This document shows, piece after piece, positions 1 to 9,242 of a DNA stretch of 64,000 bases. The notes beneath the pieces were generated by a model that did no database searches, was not told the DNA's origin, and saw nothing but the letters and a program-made list of their open reading frames with translations. Source of the DNA: Parapedobacter koreensis. GTDB taxonomy: Bacteria > Bacteroidota > Bacteroidia > Sphingobacteriales > Sphingobacteriaceae. Within the stretch, counting starts at the first letter, position 1; each line of letters starts with the position of its first letter. Location: contig NZ_FNZR01000002.1 of the NCBI RefSeq assembly GCF_900109365.1, positions 682,001 to 746,000 of the forward strand, read 5' to 3'. The position numbers and the translations under genes were made by a program.

Positions 1-1
1 G

Positions 2-361
2 CAACCCCTGCTTACGGGCGACCACGACCGGCGCTTCTTTGAAGGCTCCTGGATGCACAAGTACAAGGACAATTATTACCTGTCTTATTCCACTGGCGAT
101 ACCCATCAATTGGTATACGCCATCGGGGATAATCCTTACGGGCCGTTCACCTACCAAGGTGTGATCATGACCCCGGTCATCGGATGGACTACCCATCACT
201 CCATTGTCGAGCACGGCGGTAAATGGTGGCTGTTCTACCACGACACCCAATTGTCCGGCGGCAAGACGCATCTGCGCAACATCAAAGTGACCGAACTCCA
301 GTACGACAATGACGGACGCATCCGAACGATAAATCCATACCGCAATGCCGACCCCATCTAA
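2..361 (+). CDS. Glycoside hydrolase family 43 enzyme, C-terminal part
   Basis: Only the last 119 codons are inside the window; the reading frame is open from base 2. The translation has the typical end of a GH43 five-bladed beta-propeller: the FFEGSWMHKYKDNYYLSYS block followed by HHSIVEHGGKWWLFYHD. GH43 enzymes are beta-xylosidases or alpha-L-arabinofuranosidases, which fits the xylan genes that follow. The catalytic Asp and Glu residues lie outside the window except possibly the Glu of FFEGSW, which matches the general-acid region of the family. No C-terminal accessory domain follows. It is convergent with the GH10 xylanase gene, with a strong hairpin between them. Exact specificity cannot be read from this fragment. 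Confidence 0.88.
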   Translation, partial: QPLLTGDHDRRFFEGSWMHKYKDNYYLSYSTGDTHQLVYAIGDNPYGPFTYQGVIMTPVIGWTTHHSIVEHGGKWWLFYHDTQLSGGKTHLRNIKVTELQYDNDGRIRTINPYRNADPI

Positions 362-391
362 CGCGTACTGCTCCTGAAAAAATCCAATGAA

Positions 392-422
392 AAAGGCTGT
401 TTCGGTAAGTGAAACAGCCTTT
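392..422. terminator. Bidirectional hairpin terminator
   Basis: A perfect 12-bp inverted repeat (AAAGGCTGTTTC at 392-403, GAAACAGCCTTT at 411-422) with a 7-nt loop lies between the convergent GH43 and GH10 genes. The arms begin with A and end with T runs on both strands, as expected for a two-way intrinsic terminator. Confidence 0.85.
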
Positions 423-467
423 CATGTTAATGGTCGACATGATCGACTTATTACAGGATTCGGTTAA

Positions 468-2693
468 TTAATATTCCAGCTCGCCACTAAATTCCTCACT
501 AACGTCCCTACCCGCTAATCCATCGGCGAATCCCTTGTACGCATGCTTACGTGCGTAATTTTGGTCCCAAAGGTTCGGTGCATCCTCAGGCAGCCAGTAT
601 TGGTGTTCCTGGGCATTATCCGAAATACCCCAGACCGTTATTCCAAATTGCTGTTCTTTTGGAATATGGGTGTTATACATTTCCACCACATAACGGTATA
701 GCGCTGCCTGCTCCGCATATTGTTCCATTGTTGGAGAAGTGGTGCCCACCTGGATATCCAGTTCAGATACCTTGATCAATTTGCCCGTCGCTGCCAGCTT
801 CTCAAACATCGCGGCAATATTATCCCTGTTGGAACTGAGTGACAAGTGCATCTGTGTGCCGATACCGTCTACGGCAGCGCCCTGACTTTCCATGTAATTT
901 ACATAGTCGATCAAGCCATCAAGTTTCGCTAATGATCCGCTTTCCAGGTTATAATCATTGATAAATAACTTATCCGTAGGCTTCGCTTGCTTGCGTGCCA
1001 AGTTAAATGCCAGCACAGCATAATCTTCTCCCAAATAGTCCTGCCAATAAAATTCATCGCTGGCCGGATCCACGACATTAGCTCCGGTTCTTAAGGTTCC
1101 ACTCTCGGTCATCGGCTCGTTCACCACGTCCCACGCATGGACACTGCCCTGATAATGGGAAACCATCGCCGTAATCCACGTTTCCAACGCCCCTCCGATA
1201 AGCTGTTTTTTCTCTTCAGGTGTTTTCTCAATGATGAGCGTTCCACCCGGAGATCCTCCGCCGCCTTTTTCGACGACCTTTATGTCGTCTATATAGTAAG
1301 TGACACCCGGTAAATAGCCAAAATCAAAGCTCAGTTTTACACTGGTACCCGAGCTATAGGCTATCCCATCCAAATCAACACTGATCAACGACCAATCCGT
1401 GCCCGTCGTAAACGACTCACCGGCACCTGTACCCCGCCAGTCCAGCCACGGATATTGATTGGTCAGACCGGGGAACGAAACCCTGCCCTGGCCCGCCACG
1501 CTGGATTTCACATAAAAAGAAAAGGTATAGTCGTTACCTGCCTGCAGCGGCAGTCCGGGGCTTTCGAGTTGCAAATCCCACGCATTAGCTGCGGTTGCGG
1601 ACGTGGTCATTTTCACCGCATAGCTGCCCGCATGAACATCCTCACCAACAACTTCAATTCCCGCACCGGGGTTCAGCGCCGCCCAGTCGCCTAAACTCCC
1701 GGATTCAAATCCACCGTTAGGCACGTGATTATATTCCGTCGGCGCCGCATCTTCATCGATGACACTGATCGAATTGATATCCACGTAATAAACACCGGGC
1801 ACCTTACCCAAATCGAATGCAAGCTTTATCGTACTGGCGGTTGCGGTAAAGTCGGCCCCCAAAGTCGATGTGCTATACGTCATTTTAGTCCACACCCCAC
1901 TGGTTTCGAATAGCGCTGCCCCATTTAACCACGGATAATTATTGGCCATCCCGTCAAAAGACATCCGTCCGTTTCCCGGCCCGTCTGACTTTATCCAAAA
2001 GGATATTTCGTAGCGGTGTCCTGCTGTGGCAGGAATGCCAGGGCTCATCAACTGGGTATCCCATTCATTTCCGGCAGCAGTGACCTCCAGGCGCAGCGCT
2101 GGGCCATTGCTGAGCCCACCATTGTCCACCAACGTCATGCCTCCTGCGTTATTTCTGCTCCAACCGGAGAATGAGCCGTCTGCCAGCGGACTCACGTCCA
2201 GTACACTGCCACCTGCCGCAGGCACGACCGTAGGCGCTATCAGACTGTTCAAATAACTCGCATTTTGATTTTGATGCCAAACCAGCGTGTGCCCATATAC
2301 ACGTAAGTTGGCCGCCACCAGCTGGTCAATGACCGCGTCCACGGGTCCGAAATTAATCGCGCCATCTGCCCCCACCATAGACCCGTGTTTCATTTCATAG
2401 CCGGCTACAACCTCGTGAAAATTTTCATTCACCAAGGTCCTATAGGTCTGATCACTCGAATACAAGGCGAAATCTATTCCGACGCCGAGTGTAAAATCGG
2501 AGTAGCTTTTCAGTACATCATACCTCGAAATCGCTTCGCGCAATTCCAATGGCAACTCCGCCATCGTGACCTGCCCGTATCGCGGGTCCCTCCCCCATTC
2601 CATCTTGTTTTTATCACAGGCACCAAGCATGGACAGCAGCAGCACACAGGCCATGAGCAGACCGTTGTGCATATTTATCTTTCTATTCATCAT
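468..2693 (-). CDS. Surface endo-1,4-beta-xylanase, GH10 barrel split by two CBMs
   Basis: Cleaves internal beta-1,4 bonds in xylan, probably at the cell surface. It is a lipoprotein: hydrophobic leader then Cys about 26 residues in. The first part of the GH10 barrel (about residues 55-155, with GYEMKHG and GHTLVWHQNQ) is separated from the rest (about 490-740) by some 320 residues forming two similar beta-sandwich modules. Each has a GRxSFxGxxNxYPWL segment and ends YxVDINS or YYIDDIKV, as in CBM4/9-type modules. The acid/base Glu is in WDVVNEPM and the nucleophile in KVSELDIQV. Inserted CBMs at this point are known from xus-linked Xyn10 enzymes of Prevotella and Bacteroides. ATG at 2693 was chosen; an in-frame TTG lies two codons upstream. 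Last gene of the operon, 27 bp after the glycan-binding gene. Confidence 0.95.
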   Translation of the reverse strand: MMNRKINMHNGLLMACVLLLSMLGACDKNKMEWGRDPRYGQVTMAELPLELREAISRYDVLKSYSDFTLGVGIDFALYSSDQTYRTLVNENFHEVVAGYEMKHGSMVGADGAINFGPVDAVIDQLVAANLRVYGHTLVWHQNQNASYLNSLIAPTVVPAAGGSVLDVSPLADGSFSGWSRNNAGGMTLVDNGGLSNGPALRLEVTAAGNEWDTQLMSPGIPATAGHRYEISFWIKSDGPGNGRMSFDGMANNYPWLNGAALFETSGVWTKMTYSTSTLGADFTATASTIKLAFDLGKVPGVYYVDINSISVIDEDAAPTEYNHVPNGGFESGSLGDWAALNPGAGIEVVGEDVHAGSYAVKMTTSATAANAWDLQLESPGLPLQAGNDYTFSFYVKSSVAGQGRVSFPGLTNQYPWLDWRGTGAGESFTTGTDWSLISVDLDGIAYSSGTSVKLSFDFGYLPGVTYYIDDIKVVEKGGGGSPGGTLIIEKTPEEKKQLIGGALETWITAMVSHYQGSVHAWDVVNEPMTESGTLRTGANVVDPASDEFYWQDYLGEDYAVLAFNLARKQAKPTDKLFINDYNLESGSLAKLDGLIDYVNYMESQGAAVDGIGTQMHLSLSSNRDNIAAMFEKLAATGKLIKVSELDIQVGTTSPTMEQYAEQAALYRYVVEMYNTHIPKEQQFGITVWGISDNAQEHQYWLPEDAPNLWDQNYARKHAYKGFADGLAGRDVSEEFSGELEY

Positions 2694-2720
2694 TTTCAAA
2701 CTAAAGGTTTAACCATACGT

Positions 2721-4043
2721 TTACTCGAAATCGCTGAATGCGGGTGTACTTAATGGCACAATGCGGATATTGTCAAAATAGACGTTTACGTTCGTATTTT
2801 CCGCGGGCACCCCATTGATCGGCCCATTCTCCAGCCACGGGCCCGCCTGTGCGTAAGTCACTGTGGAAAGCAGGGACAATACCCCCTGGAAATCCATGCC
2901 CGCGAAGTCTTCGCTGTCGCTGAAAGGCAAGGTAACGGTAAACCAATGGCCCGGATTCTCGAACGGAACACGCGATCCGCCCGACTCCCATGGGGCATAC
3001 AGCATGCAGTAGCGGGTGGTGCCGAAGCCGTCAGCGACGACAAACCGGATATTTCCCGAGTTCCATTCGCCTTGCACATAGATATCCAGCTGCACCGCCA
3101 CCTGATCGGTCGATGTCGTACCCGGGATGACCGTGTTGTCAATCATACTCCCCCACACGCCGTTGTTGATCCAATAGCGGGTAATGTCTACAGCGGCATC
3201 GGAGGCTGCCATCGTCCGGCTGTCCTTGTTGAGCGATCGGTATAGACCTTGGGATTTCGGCCCATTTCCATCGGCGGGCAGCAGCGCATCCAGATCCTCG
3301 GATATCTCGCCGTTGCTCCATGATGCCGTATTCACGTTATCAAAGTTGTGCAGCAGTCCCCGCTTAAAATTGAAATACGCCGGGGAATAGACCCCTCCAT
3401 TGGCTCCCACCAACAACAATGCACCACCTTCGTCGGATACGTTATCAGGTACCGTAACCGTACAATAGGTTCCTTCCTCGTCGTCCGAGACGATACCGCT
3501 TGTGACGGTTATCCCACCGGGAAACGTAATGCTTTCTATTCCCTGTAAGCCTGTGCCATAGATGGTAATTTCCTCACCCGCCTGTGGCATGGTATGCGAA
3601 ATGCTCGTTACAGTGGGTGCCGACGACCGGATTTCAAAGGCATATTGGTACAGCTGTCCTCCTTTTTCGAGCACGATGGTATTACGTTCGTCCGGGTTGG
3701 CATCAAATGTCGGGGTTTCCGCCGCGATGGACAACCAAATATTATGGTCAGTAAACAACGCCGAGTTAAACGACGTCTGGTACCCATTGATAAAGATGCG
3801 TTCAACCCCTGAAAACCCCTCCCCTTCAATGCGTATGGTCTGGCCGATACGCGCAAACTCCACGGCCCTGTCCGGCACATCCGAATTGACGTCCTGCAAA
3901 TACACCACATCGATGCGCATCGGTCCGCCGGAAGCCTCATCACTCTTTTTGCAGCCATTCAACAACAAAACCAAAAGAAACGCCGCCAGGGCCGCGTGGG
4001 CCGCCCCTTGGTATATACTTTTATTCTTAATTAAGCTTTTCAT
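2721..4043 (-). CDS. Surface glycan-binding lipoprotein (IPT/TIG, SGBP type)
   Basis: 440 aa. The leader ends LLLNGC, giving lipid attachment at Cys31. Two immunoglobulin-like IPT/TIG repeats follow (about 40-130 and 135-225; IRIEGEGFSGVERIFING and EITIYGTGLQGIESITFPG). The C-terminal half (about 230-440) looks like the beta-sandwich of SGBP proteins and ends NVYFDNIRIVPL. No catalytic motif is visible. In this position, after two SusC/SusD pairs and before the xylanase, the family member in the xylan core locus is XusE, which binds xylan at the cell surface. It starts at ATG 4043, 11 bp after the susD stop, so co-transcription is very likely. Ligand preference is inferred from context. Confidence 0.88.
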   Translation of the reverse strand: MKSLIKNKSIYQGAAHAALAAFLLVLLLNGCKKSDEASGGPMRIDVVYLQDVNSDVPDRAVEFARIGQTIRIEGEGFSGVERIFINGYQTSFNSALFTDHNIWLSIAAETPTFDANPDERNTIVLEKGGQLYQYAFEIRSSAPTVTSISHTMPQAGEEITIYGTGLQGIESITFPGGITVTSGIVSDDEEGTYCTVTVPDNVSDEGGALLLVGANGGVYSPAYFNFKRGLLHNFDNVNTASWSNGEISEDLDALLPADGNGPKSQGLYRSLNKDSRTMAASDAAVDITRYWINNGVWGSMIDNTVIPGTTSTDQVAVQLDIYVQGEWNSGNIRFVVADGFGTTRYCMLYAPWESGGSRVPFENPGHWFTVTLPFSDSEDFAGMDFQGVLSLLSTVTYAQAGPWLENGPINGVPAENTNVNVYFDNIRIVPLSTPAFSDFE

Positions 4044-4054
4044 GCCAACATTCT

Positions 4055-5722
4055 TTAATCAAACAGATCGGTGATTTTCTCCTCAGTGAATTCATACGGG
4101 ACCGGCGGCTCCCGCAATAGCGGGTTTTGTATCAGCTCCGACTCGGGGTATGGCAACAGGAATATGGCAGGGGTCACATTTCCGACGGCCCTCGTTTCAC
4201 GGTCCCTATCCGGGTCTTCCCTGAGCACGTTAGGTGCATCAAAAAGAAACGGTACAATCGTACCCCGGTCTTGCGATTCGATGTAGTTGATCACTTCCTG
4301 CTGTTTGTAATACGCCCTGCTCAGCAAGTCATACCAATATAAGCCCTCCATACAAAATTCAACACGCCTTTCATGGCGGATATCGTTATAGGTGATGCTT
4401 GTCTTGGGATCCAAGCCCGCACGTCTGCGCACTTCGTTGAAATAAAAAAGCGCCTGTTCATCACTGCTTGATGCCGCGTTCCCGAGTTCGGCTTCCGCAT
4501 AATTTAAATAGACCTCGGCCAGCCGCAACATATAGGTATTGAGCGCTGAATTCATACGTGCTATCGCCGCGTTGTCCCGGGAGGATCCCACCACCCCTTT
4601 CTTTACATTTAAGAATTGCTGGCCATTTCCCCGCTCATTGAGGTATCCGCCCGCAGCTTTGCTGATCTCCGGATAGAAATCTCCATATCCCATCCAGGTA
4701 GCCTTGCGGCGAATGGAATCCCTTGGCTCATATTCTTTAATCACGTCGTATGTTGCCCTTGTCCAATCCCCCCAGGCCGCATCATCGCCCGTTAGCTGTG
4801 AGCTGGAAGCAAAATAGGCTTGCTGCGGATTGATATAGCCCCAGCCCGTAGCACTGCTGAGGCCGGGAACCCATTGCAAGGCAAACATCGATTCGCTGTT
4901 GTTATTGTTTTCAATTTTGAAGAGATCCGGATAACTATCCATCAACCGGTAACTGCTTTGTGTAATCACTGCCGCTGCAGCCCGTTTGGCCAAATCCAGG
5001 TAAGTCTGGTTGCGCGTACCGCCGTTCGGATTGGCTTCGTTGTCTACATAACCGGAATACGCCAGGTATACACGGGACAGCATCCCGAATGCCGAAAACT
5101 TATTCACCCTTCCGGATTGCAATGAAACCGGGGGCAGGTATTTAGCGGCATATTCGAGATCCCGGATAGCAAACTCAAAGACATCCTTCCTTGGATGGCT
5201 GTTGATGACCGGATTATTGACAATCGGACTGGGGTCTTCGGTAATGATGGCATTCCCCCACAGCGAGGCTAAATACCAATACGCCACGCCGCGCATGAAA
5301 CGGGCTTCAGCGATATAAGTCCGTTTTTCTTCATCGCTGGCCGAACTTTGGTTGATGCTGATGATGACCTTGTTGGACTGCTGGATAACCACATAAAAAG
5401 ATTGCCATGCACTGACCAACGGACCGGTAAGGCCGGTGACCGCGAGATCGGCAAACGGGTAGACATAATCCGAGAATGGCGCATATAAATTATAGGAAGC
5501 ACCATCGCCCAATCCATAGTAAAACTGCCTGTTGAAATCCGACCAAACCACATTATATAACGGCGAGGTCAATGAAGGCAGGTTTTCTTCCGTCAAGCTT
5601 TCCCCGGTAATCAGATTATTGGGTTTTATATCCAGGAAATCGCTGCACGACTGCGTGAGCACAGCAATCACCGAAGCCAGCAGCACATAGATGGGTTTCA
5701 TTGTTATAAATCTATTTTTCAT
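4055..5722 (-). CDS. SusD/RagB-family glycan-binding lipoprotein (pair 1)
   Basis: 555 aa, outer-membrane lipoprotein that forms the lid of a SusC channel and binds the incoming oligosaccharide. The leader ends LTQSC, lipid site Cys26, followed by SDFLDIKPNN, the usual SusD start. The TPR-rich core (AEARFMRGVAYWYLASLWGN) and the C-terminal ELIQNPLLREP tail are typical of RagB/SusD. The start at ATG 5722 lies 4 bp after the susC stop; a GTG at 5746 would overlap susC and add residues before the signal peptide, so it was not used. In the xus scheme this is XusD. Likely xylan oligosaccharide ligand, by context. Confidence 0.95.
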   Translation of the reverse strand: MKNRFITMKPIYVLLASVIAVLTQSCSDFLDIKPNNLITGESLTEENLPSLTSPLYNVVWSDFNRQFYYGLGDGASYNLYAPFSDYVYPFADLAVTGLTGPLVSAWQSFYVVIQQSNKVIISINQSSASDEEKRTYIAEARFMRGVAYWYLASLWGNAIITEDPSPIVNNPVINSHPRKDVFEFAIRDLEYAAKYLPPVSLQSGRVNKFSAFGMLSRVYLAYSGYVDNEANPNGGTRNQTYLDLAKRAAAAVITQSSYRLMDSYPDLFKIENNNNSESMFALQWVPGLSSATGWGYINPQQAYFASSSQLTGDDAAWGDWTRATYDVIKEYEPRDSIRRKATWMGYGDFYPEISKAAGGYLNERGNGQQFLNVKKGVVGSSRDNAAIARMNSALNTYMLRLAEVYLNYAEAELGNAASSSDEQALFYFNEVRRRAGLDPKTSITYNDIRHERRVEFCMEGLYWYDLLSRAYYKQQEVINYIESQDRGTIVPFLFDAPNVLREDPDRDRETRAVGNVTPAIFLLPYPESELIQNPLLREPPVPYEFTEEKITDLFD

Positions 5723-5726
5723 GATT

Positions 5727-8700
5727 TTACAAACTAAGATTAACACCTAAAGTATAAATGCGCGGAGCTGGGTATCGTCCGTTATCCACACCATTCAGCT
5801 GGTTGCCGCCGCTGTAGGTAATGCCAATTTCCGGATCATAGCCTGAATAATTGGTAAATGTGTATACATTTTGCAGGTTGGCATAAATCTTCAGGTTCTG
5901 GAGCTTTATCCGTTCCATCCACCTCGTCGGAAAGTTATAGGCCAGGGTGATGTTCTGGATACGGAGGTAAGATCCGTCTTCGACATAACGGTCGCTGAAC
6001 GCATAGTTGTAATTCGATGTTTGCTGGCCGATTGCCAGCCGGCTCATGTCCCCATCTCCTCCTGCGACCCGCACATTCCGGTAATCATTCGGTCCATCCG
6101 GATCGATCAGCTCAAGGCGTGCGTAATTAAGCGCCTTGGCGTAGAGGTTTGAGATATTCCTGCGTGGATTTTCCAGGAACCTGCGCGAATAATTGATGAC
6201 GTCATTGCCGTATGAACCTGTCAGAAATACGGTCAAATCCCAATTCCGGTAATTAAACGTATTACCAACACCGAAGGTAAAATCCGGTGCCGGATTTCCG
6301 ATGAAAGCGCGGTCCTGTTCGTCGATTATCCCATCGAAATTGACGTCCCGATAGATGTAGTCGCCAACCCATACACCCGTTTGTTCGTCGATGGGAAGAT
6401 CAAACATCACCGGGATCCGATGGATGTCGCCCGCTTCGTCTTTGTAATAAAAGTCTGTAGCCTGCTCAAACCGGCCAACAATCTGATAGCCATAGAACTG
6501 CCCGATGGGTTGCCCCACTATCGTTTGGTTGATAACCGGGCTGTCATTCACACCATACGTGCTGCTCTCGATGGTCCGCGAGTCGATACCGGTCTGTGTA
6601 TTGATGGCCAGCACCTTGTTCCTATTCAACGAAAAAACGAGATTGGTATGCCACCGGAAATTATCCCGCTGGAAATTCGTCGTCGCCAGTGTAAATTCAA
6701 TCCCCCTATTCTGTAAGGAACCAAGGTTTACCCAAGGGCGGCCGCTCGCGCCTGTACCCGCAGTGCCCGCGTATACCGGTAGCGAGGCCTGCAAGAGCAG
6801 GTTTTCGGTCTTCTTATGGTAGAAATCAACCGTGAAATTTACCCTGTCCTGCCACAGGCCGAGGTCGATACCCAGGTTACTGGAGGTTGTGCTCTCCCAT
6901 TTCAAATCTTCGTTGGGTGTATTGGCCGCTATCAATCCGGTGCCCCAGATCGTCGTCGCAGTGCCATATGTAGCGATATATGCATAGTTGTCTGGAATAT
7001 TCTGGTTGCCCACGAGCCCCCACCCCAGGCGCAGCTTCAGGTTGTTGATTGTTGGATGATCCCGCAAAAACCCTTCACTGGAAACCTTCCATGCAAATGC
7101 AGCAGAAGGAAACCATCCGGTACGGTTTTCGGGAGCAAATTTCGAAGACCTGTCCCTTCTCAACGTAGCCGTCAGCAAATACCTGTCGTCATATGAATAA
7201 AAAACCCTGCCAAATTCGGACAGGATGGAACTTGCGCCCGAATACCCCGTGTTGGCCGCCGTCGTTGCATCCCCCAACGACAAGTCCGTTGATCCATTGG
7301 TCGTATAGCCTGTCCGTGATCCACCCAGGAACTCCCAGGATGTTTTCTGCATTTCCTGGCCCAACATTGCATCAATACTATGTACACCGAATGCTTTGGT
7401 ATACGTCAATATATTCCGCCATGTCCAGAATTGGTTAAATTGCTTCGAATAGGTTCCTTCGTTGTTGTCCATGAATTGGGTTGGCGAGAGGTAGTAAGTT
7501 GGTTGGAACCGGTACGAATTGGGCGTACTGTAATCAAACGAGACCTCCGTCCGGAAGGTCAGGCCGGAAAGGATATCCGCTGAGGCAAATGTATTGCCCC
7601 GGATACCGTAAGATTCCATCCGGTTATCGATAAGCGTTGCCATTGCCATTGGGTTGGTAGGCATGAATTGTTCATCAGATGCGGCAAACGACCCATCAGC
7701 GTTCCTTACAGGCACATCCGGAGTTGTCCTCAGCGCGATGGAGACCAAGGACTGGTCGGAAACCGTCAACGTCTGATTCAAGTGGTTAAATGCGAAATTT
7801 ATACCGGCTTTTAAATAACTTTTGACCTGCGATTCAAAATTGCCCGTTAAGGTAAGGCGCTTAAATCCGGAGCCCGCCGCAATGCCATCCTGTTTTAATA
7901 ACCCGCCGGTCAACGCGTAGGTATTCCGCTCACTGCCGCCGGAGATGGAAACGTTGTGGTTGTTCATCTGCGCATTATTAAAAAGTTCGCTTTGCCAATC
8001 GGTGCCTTCACCCAACAAATCAGGACGGATGAAATTGTTGTTCGGCGTGGAGATGTTATAATCCGCCAACGTATTTCGATGCGCCGCATATTGCCTTAAG
8101 TTCAAGACATCCATCTTTTTGGGAATCTGCTGCATGCCGGTATAGCCGTGGTAACTCAGGGTAGAAAATCCGGCTTTCCCCCGCCTCGTGGTAATCACAA
8201 TGACCCCATTGGACGCCCTGGAACCATAGATAGCCGTTGCCGATGCATCTTTCAGCACATCCACGGAAACGATATCCATGGGGTTGATGGAGGCGAGTGC
8301 GTTGGTATTGGTATTATCCCCGCCGGCAGCCCCGCCTTCAATGATGACACCATCTATCACGTAAATCGGTTCCGTGGATGCACTGAGCGAACTGATGCCC
8401 CTTATCCTGACCGAATTGCTCGCCCCGGGCATTCCGGAGTTTTGCTGAAACTGCACACCCGCCACGCGCCCCTGCAATACCTGATCGATATTGACGACCC
8501 CCGATTCCGAAATGGATTTTTCGTTTATCGAGCTTATGGCCCCCGTCAGATCAGACCGCTTTTGCGTTCCATAACCAATGACCACCACTTCATCCAACGT
8601 ATTGGGGTCTTCCGATAGCTGGATACGGATATCGGATCGGCTTTCTACCAGGTGCTCCTGTGTATAATAACCCAAATGGGAGAATACCAACGTGCTTCCG

Positions 8701-8903
8701 TCAGGAACATTGGTGATTTCGAACGAACCATCCTCCCGGGTGTAGGTACCATTGCTGGTTCCCTTTACGTTGATGTTTACCCCCGAGATGGGCTCATCGT
8801 TTTGGTCGACTACCTTCCCCGTTACAGGCTGCTGAGCTTGCACATGGAAAGCCCACAGGAAAGCAAAAACAAAAGCAAGAAATTGTTTCAATTTTGCATT
8901 CAT
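5727..8903 (-). CDS. SusC/RagA-family TonB-dependent oligosaccharide transporter (pair 1)
   Basis: 1058 aa outer-membrane channel importing glycan fragments with energy from TonB. Signal peptide 1-24 (ends VQAQ), CarboxypepD_reg domain about 26-97 (PVTGKVVDQNDEPISGVNI), TonB box LDEVVVIGYG at 103-112, plug about 115-235 with the SusC signature VDVLKDASATAIYGSRASNG, then a 22-stranded barrel ending YTLGVNLSL. Length is normal for SusC. The gene is followed by susD, glycan-binding protein and xylanase with 4-27 bp gaps, an operon. A 339-bp leader separates it from the preceding susD and holds its own promoter, LacI-type operator and structured leader. Confidence 0.96.
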   Translation of the reverse strand: MNAKLKQFLAFVFAFLWAFHVQAQQPVTGKVVDQNDEPISGVNINVKGTSNGTYTREDGSFEITNVPDGSTLVFSHLGYYTQEHLVESRSDIRIQLSEDPNTLDEVVVIGYGTQKRSDLTGAISSINEKSISESGVVNIDQVLQGRVAGVQFQQNSGMPGASNSVRIRGISSLSASTEPIYVIDGVIIEGGAAGGDNTNTNALASINPMDIVSVDVLKDASATAIYGSRASNGVIVITTRRGKAGFSTLSYHGYTGMQQIPKKMDVLNLRQYAAHRNTLADYNISTPNNNFIRPDLLGEGTDWQSELFNNAQMNNHNVSISGGSERNTYALTGGLLKQDGIAAGSGFKRLTLTGNFESQVKSYLKAGINFAFNHLNQTLTVSDQSLVSIALRTTPDVPVRNADGSFAASDEQFMPTNPMAMATLIDNRMESYGIRGNTFASADILSGLTFRTEVSFDYSTPNSYRFQPTYYLSPTQFMDNNEGTYSKQFNQFWTWRNILTYTKAFGVHSIDAMLGQEMQKTSWEFLGGSRTGYTTNGSTDLSLGDATTAANTGYSGASSILSEFGRVFYSYDDRYLLTATLRRDRSSKFAPENRTGWFPSAAFAWKVSSEGFLRDHPTINNLKLRLGWGLVGNQNIPDNYAYIATYGTATTIWGTGLIAANTPNEDLKWESTTSSNLGIDLGLWQDRVNFTVDFYHKKTENLLLQASLPVYAGTAGTGASGRPWVNLGSLQNRGIEFTLATTNFQRDNFRWHTNLVFSLNRNKVLAINTQTGIDSRTIESSTYGVNDSPVINQTIVGQPIGQFYGYQIVGRFEQATDFYYKDEAGDIHRIPVMFDLPIDEQTGVWVGDYIYRDVNFDGIIDEQDRAFIGNPAPDFTFGVGNTFNYRNWDLTVFLTGSYGNDVINYSRRFLENPRRNISNLYAKALNYARLELIDPDGPNDYRNVRVAGGDGDMSRLAIGQQTSNYNYAFSDRYVEDGSYLRIQNITLAYNFPTRWMERIKLQNLKIYANLQNVYTFTNYSGYDPEIGITYSGGNQLNGVDNGRYPAPRIYTLGVNLSL

Positions 8904-8993
8904 ATTTTATAAGCTTTAATTGATATAATTGATTAGTATTATCCCCGTTGCCTGGACAGACGCATACACCGGTTAGCCACCATAAACTGAAAA

Positions 8994-9007
8994 CCAACGT
9001 TGGCATG
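8994..9007. promoter_or_regulatory. Palindromic element CCAACGTTGG, copy 1
   Basis: A perfect 10-bp palindrome with a central CG, extended by CATG, lies 91 bp upstream of the susC start. The same 14 bases occur 84 bp upstream of the other tandem susC gene (14374-14387). A CG-centred palindrome is the classic form of a LacI-family operator, but it lies inside the predicted transcribed leader, so it may instead act as a roadblock site or an RNA element. Confidence 0.6.
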
Positions 9008-9039
9008 CAAAGCCGTCCGGTATCCAAATATGTTCTTCC

Positions 9040-9100
9040 ACCGATGCAAAAAGGTCTGAAAATCGGTTTATAAGCACCCCAAAAGGGGTTTGGTTATTCC
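9040..9100 (-). promoter_or_regulatory. Candidate structured mRNA leader of susC pair 1
   Basis: Read on the minus strand, the RNA would contain AAUAACCAA, stem P1 (ACCCC-UUUU-GGGGU, bases 9076-9089), UUAUAAACC, then stem P2 (ACCGAU at 9067-9062 pairing with AUCGGU at 9045-9040). The leader of the other tandem susC gene has the same blocks in the same order, with different but still pairing stem bases. The stretch begins about 10 nt after the -7 element, so it would be the 5' end of the message. Confidence 0.55.
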
Positions 9101-9108
9101 GCTACCCA

Positions 9109-9148
9109 CAAATCTAAAAATAAAAAATGAAAACCGCAACCGATTGCA
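9109..9148 (-). promoter_or_regulatory. susC pair 1 promoter overlapped by LacI-type operator
   Basis: On the minus strand: -33 element TTGC (9139-9136), a 19-nt spacer, and -7 element TAGATTTG (9116-9109), matching Bacteroidota TTTG-N19-TAnnTTTG. The -33 element is inside GCAACCGATTGCA (9136-9148), which fits the LacI/PurR consensus GCAAnCGnTTGC. The same 13 bases occur at the lacI promoter (14508-14520). Binding there should block the promoter. The transcript would have a leader of about 200 nt. Confidence 0.7.
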
Positions 9149-9184
9149 TGTTTTTACATAAAGGCAAAAGACGCTCCAATCCAT

Positions 9185-9224
9185 AAGGCCGGTAGATCCC
9201 CTCATCGTGGACACTACCGGCCTT
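9185..9224 (-). terminator. Hairpin after susD of pair 2
   Basis: Perfect 11-bp inverted repeat (AAGGCCGGTAG at 9185-9195, CTACCGGCCTT at 9214-9224) with an 18-nt loop, 18 bp after the susD stop on the minus strand. It separates pair 2 from the promoter of pair 1. The T tract that would follow is poor, so termination may be partial. Confidence 0.6.
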
Positions 9225-9242
9225 GTTAATTGGACATTCAGG

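Noticed and set aside
5723-5746. GTG start of susD pair 1 overlapping susC
   Set aside because: ATG 5722 gives the usual lipoprotein leader and a 4-bp gap to susC.
9076-9089. ACCCC-AAAA-GGGGT as a transcription terminator
   Set aside because: The stem is only 5 bp, has no T tract on the minus strand, and lies right after a promoter; it fits better as part of the leader structure.
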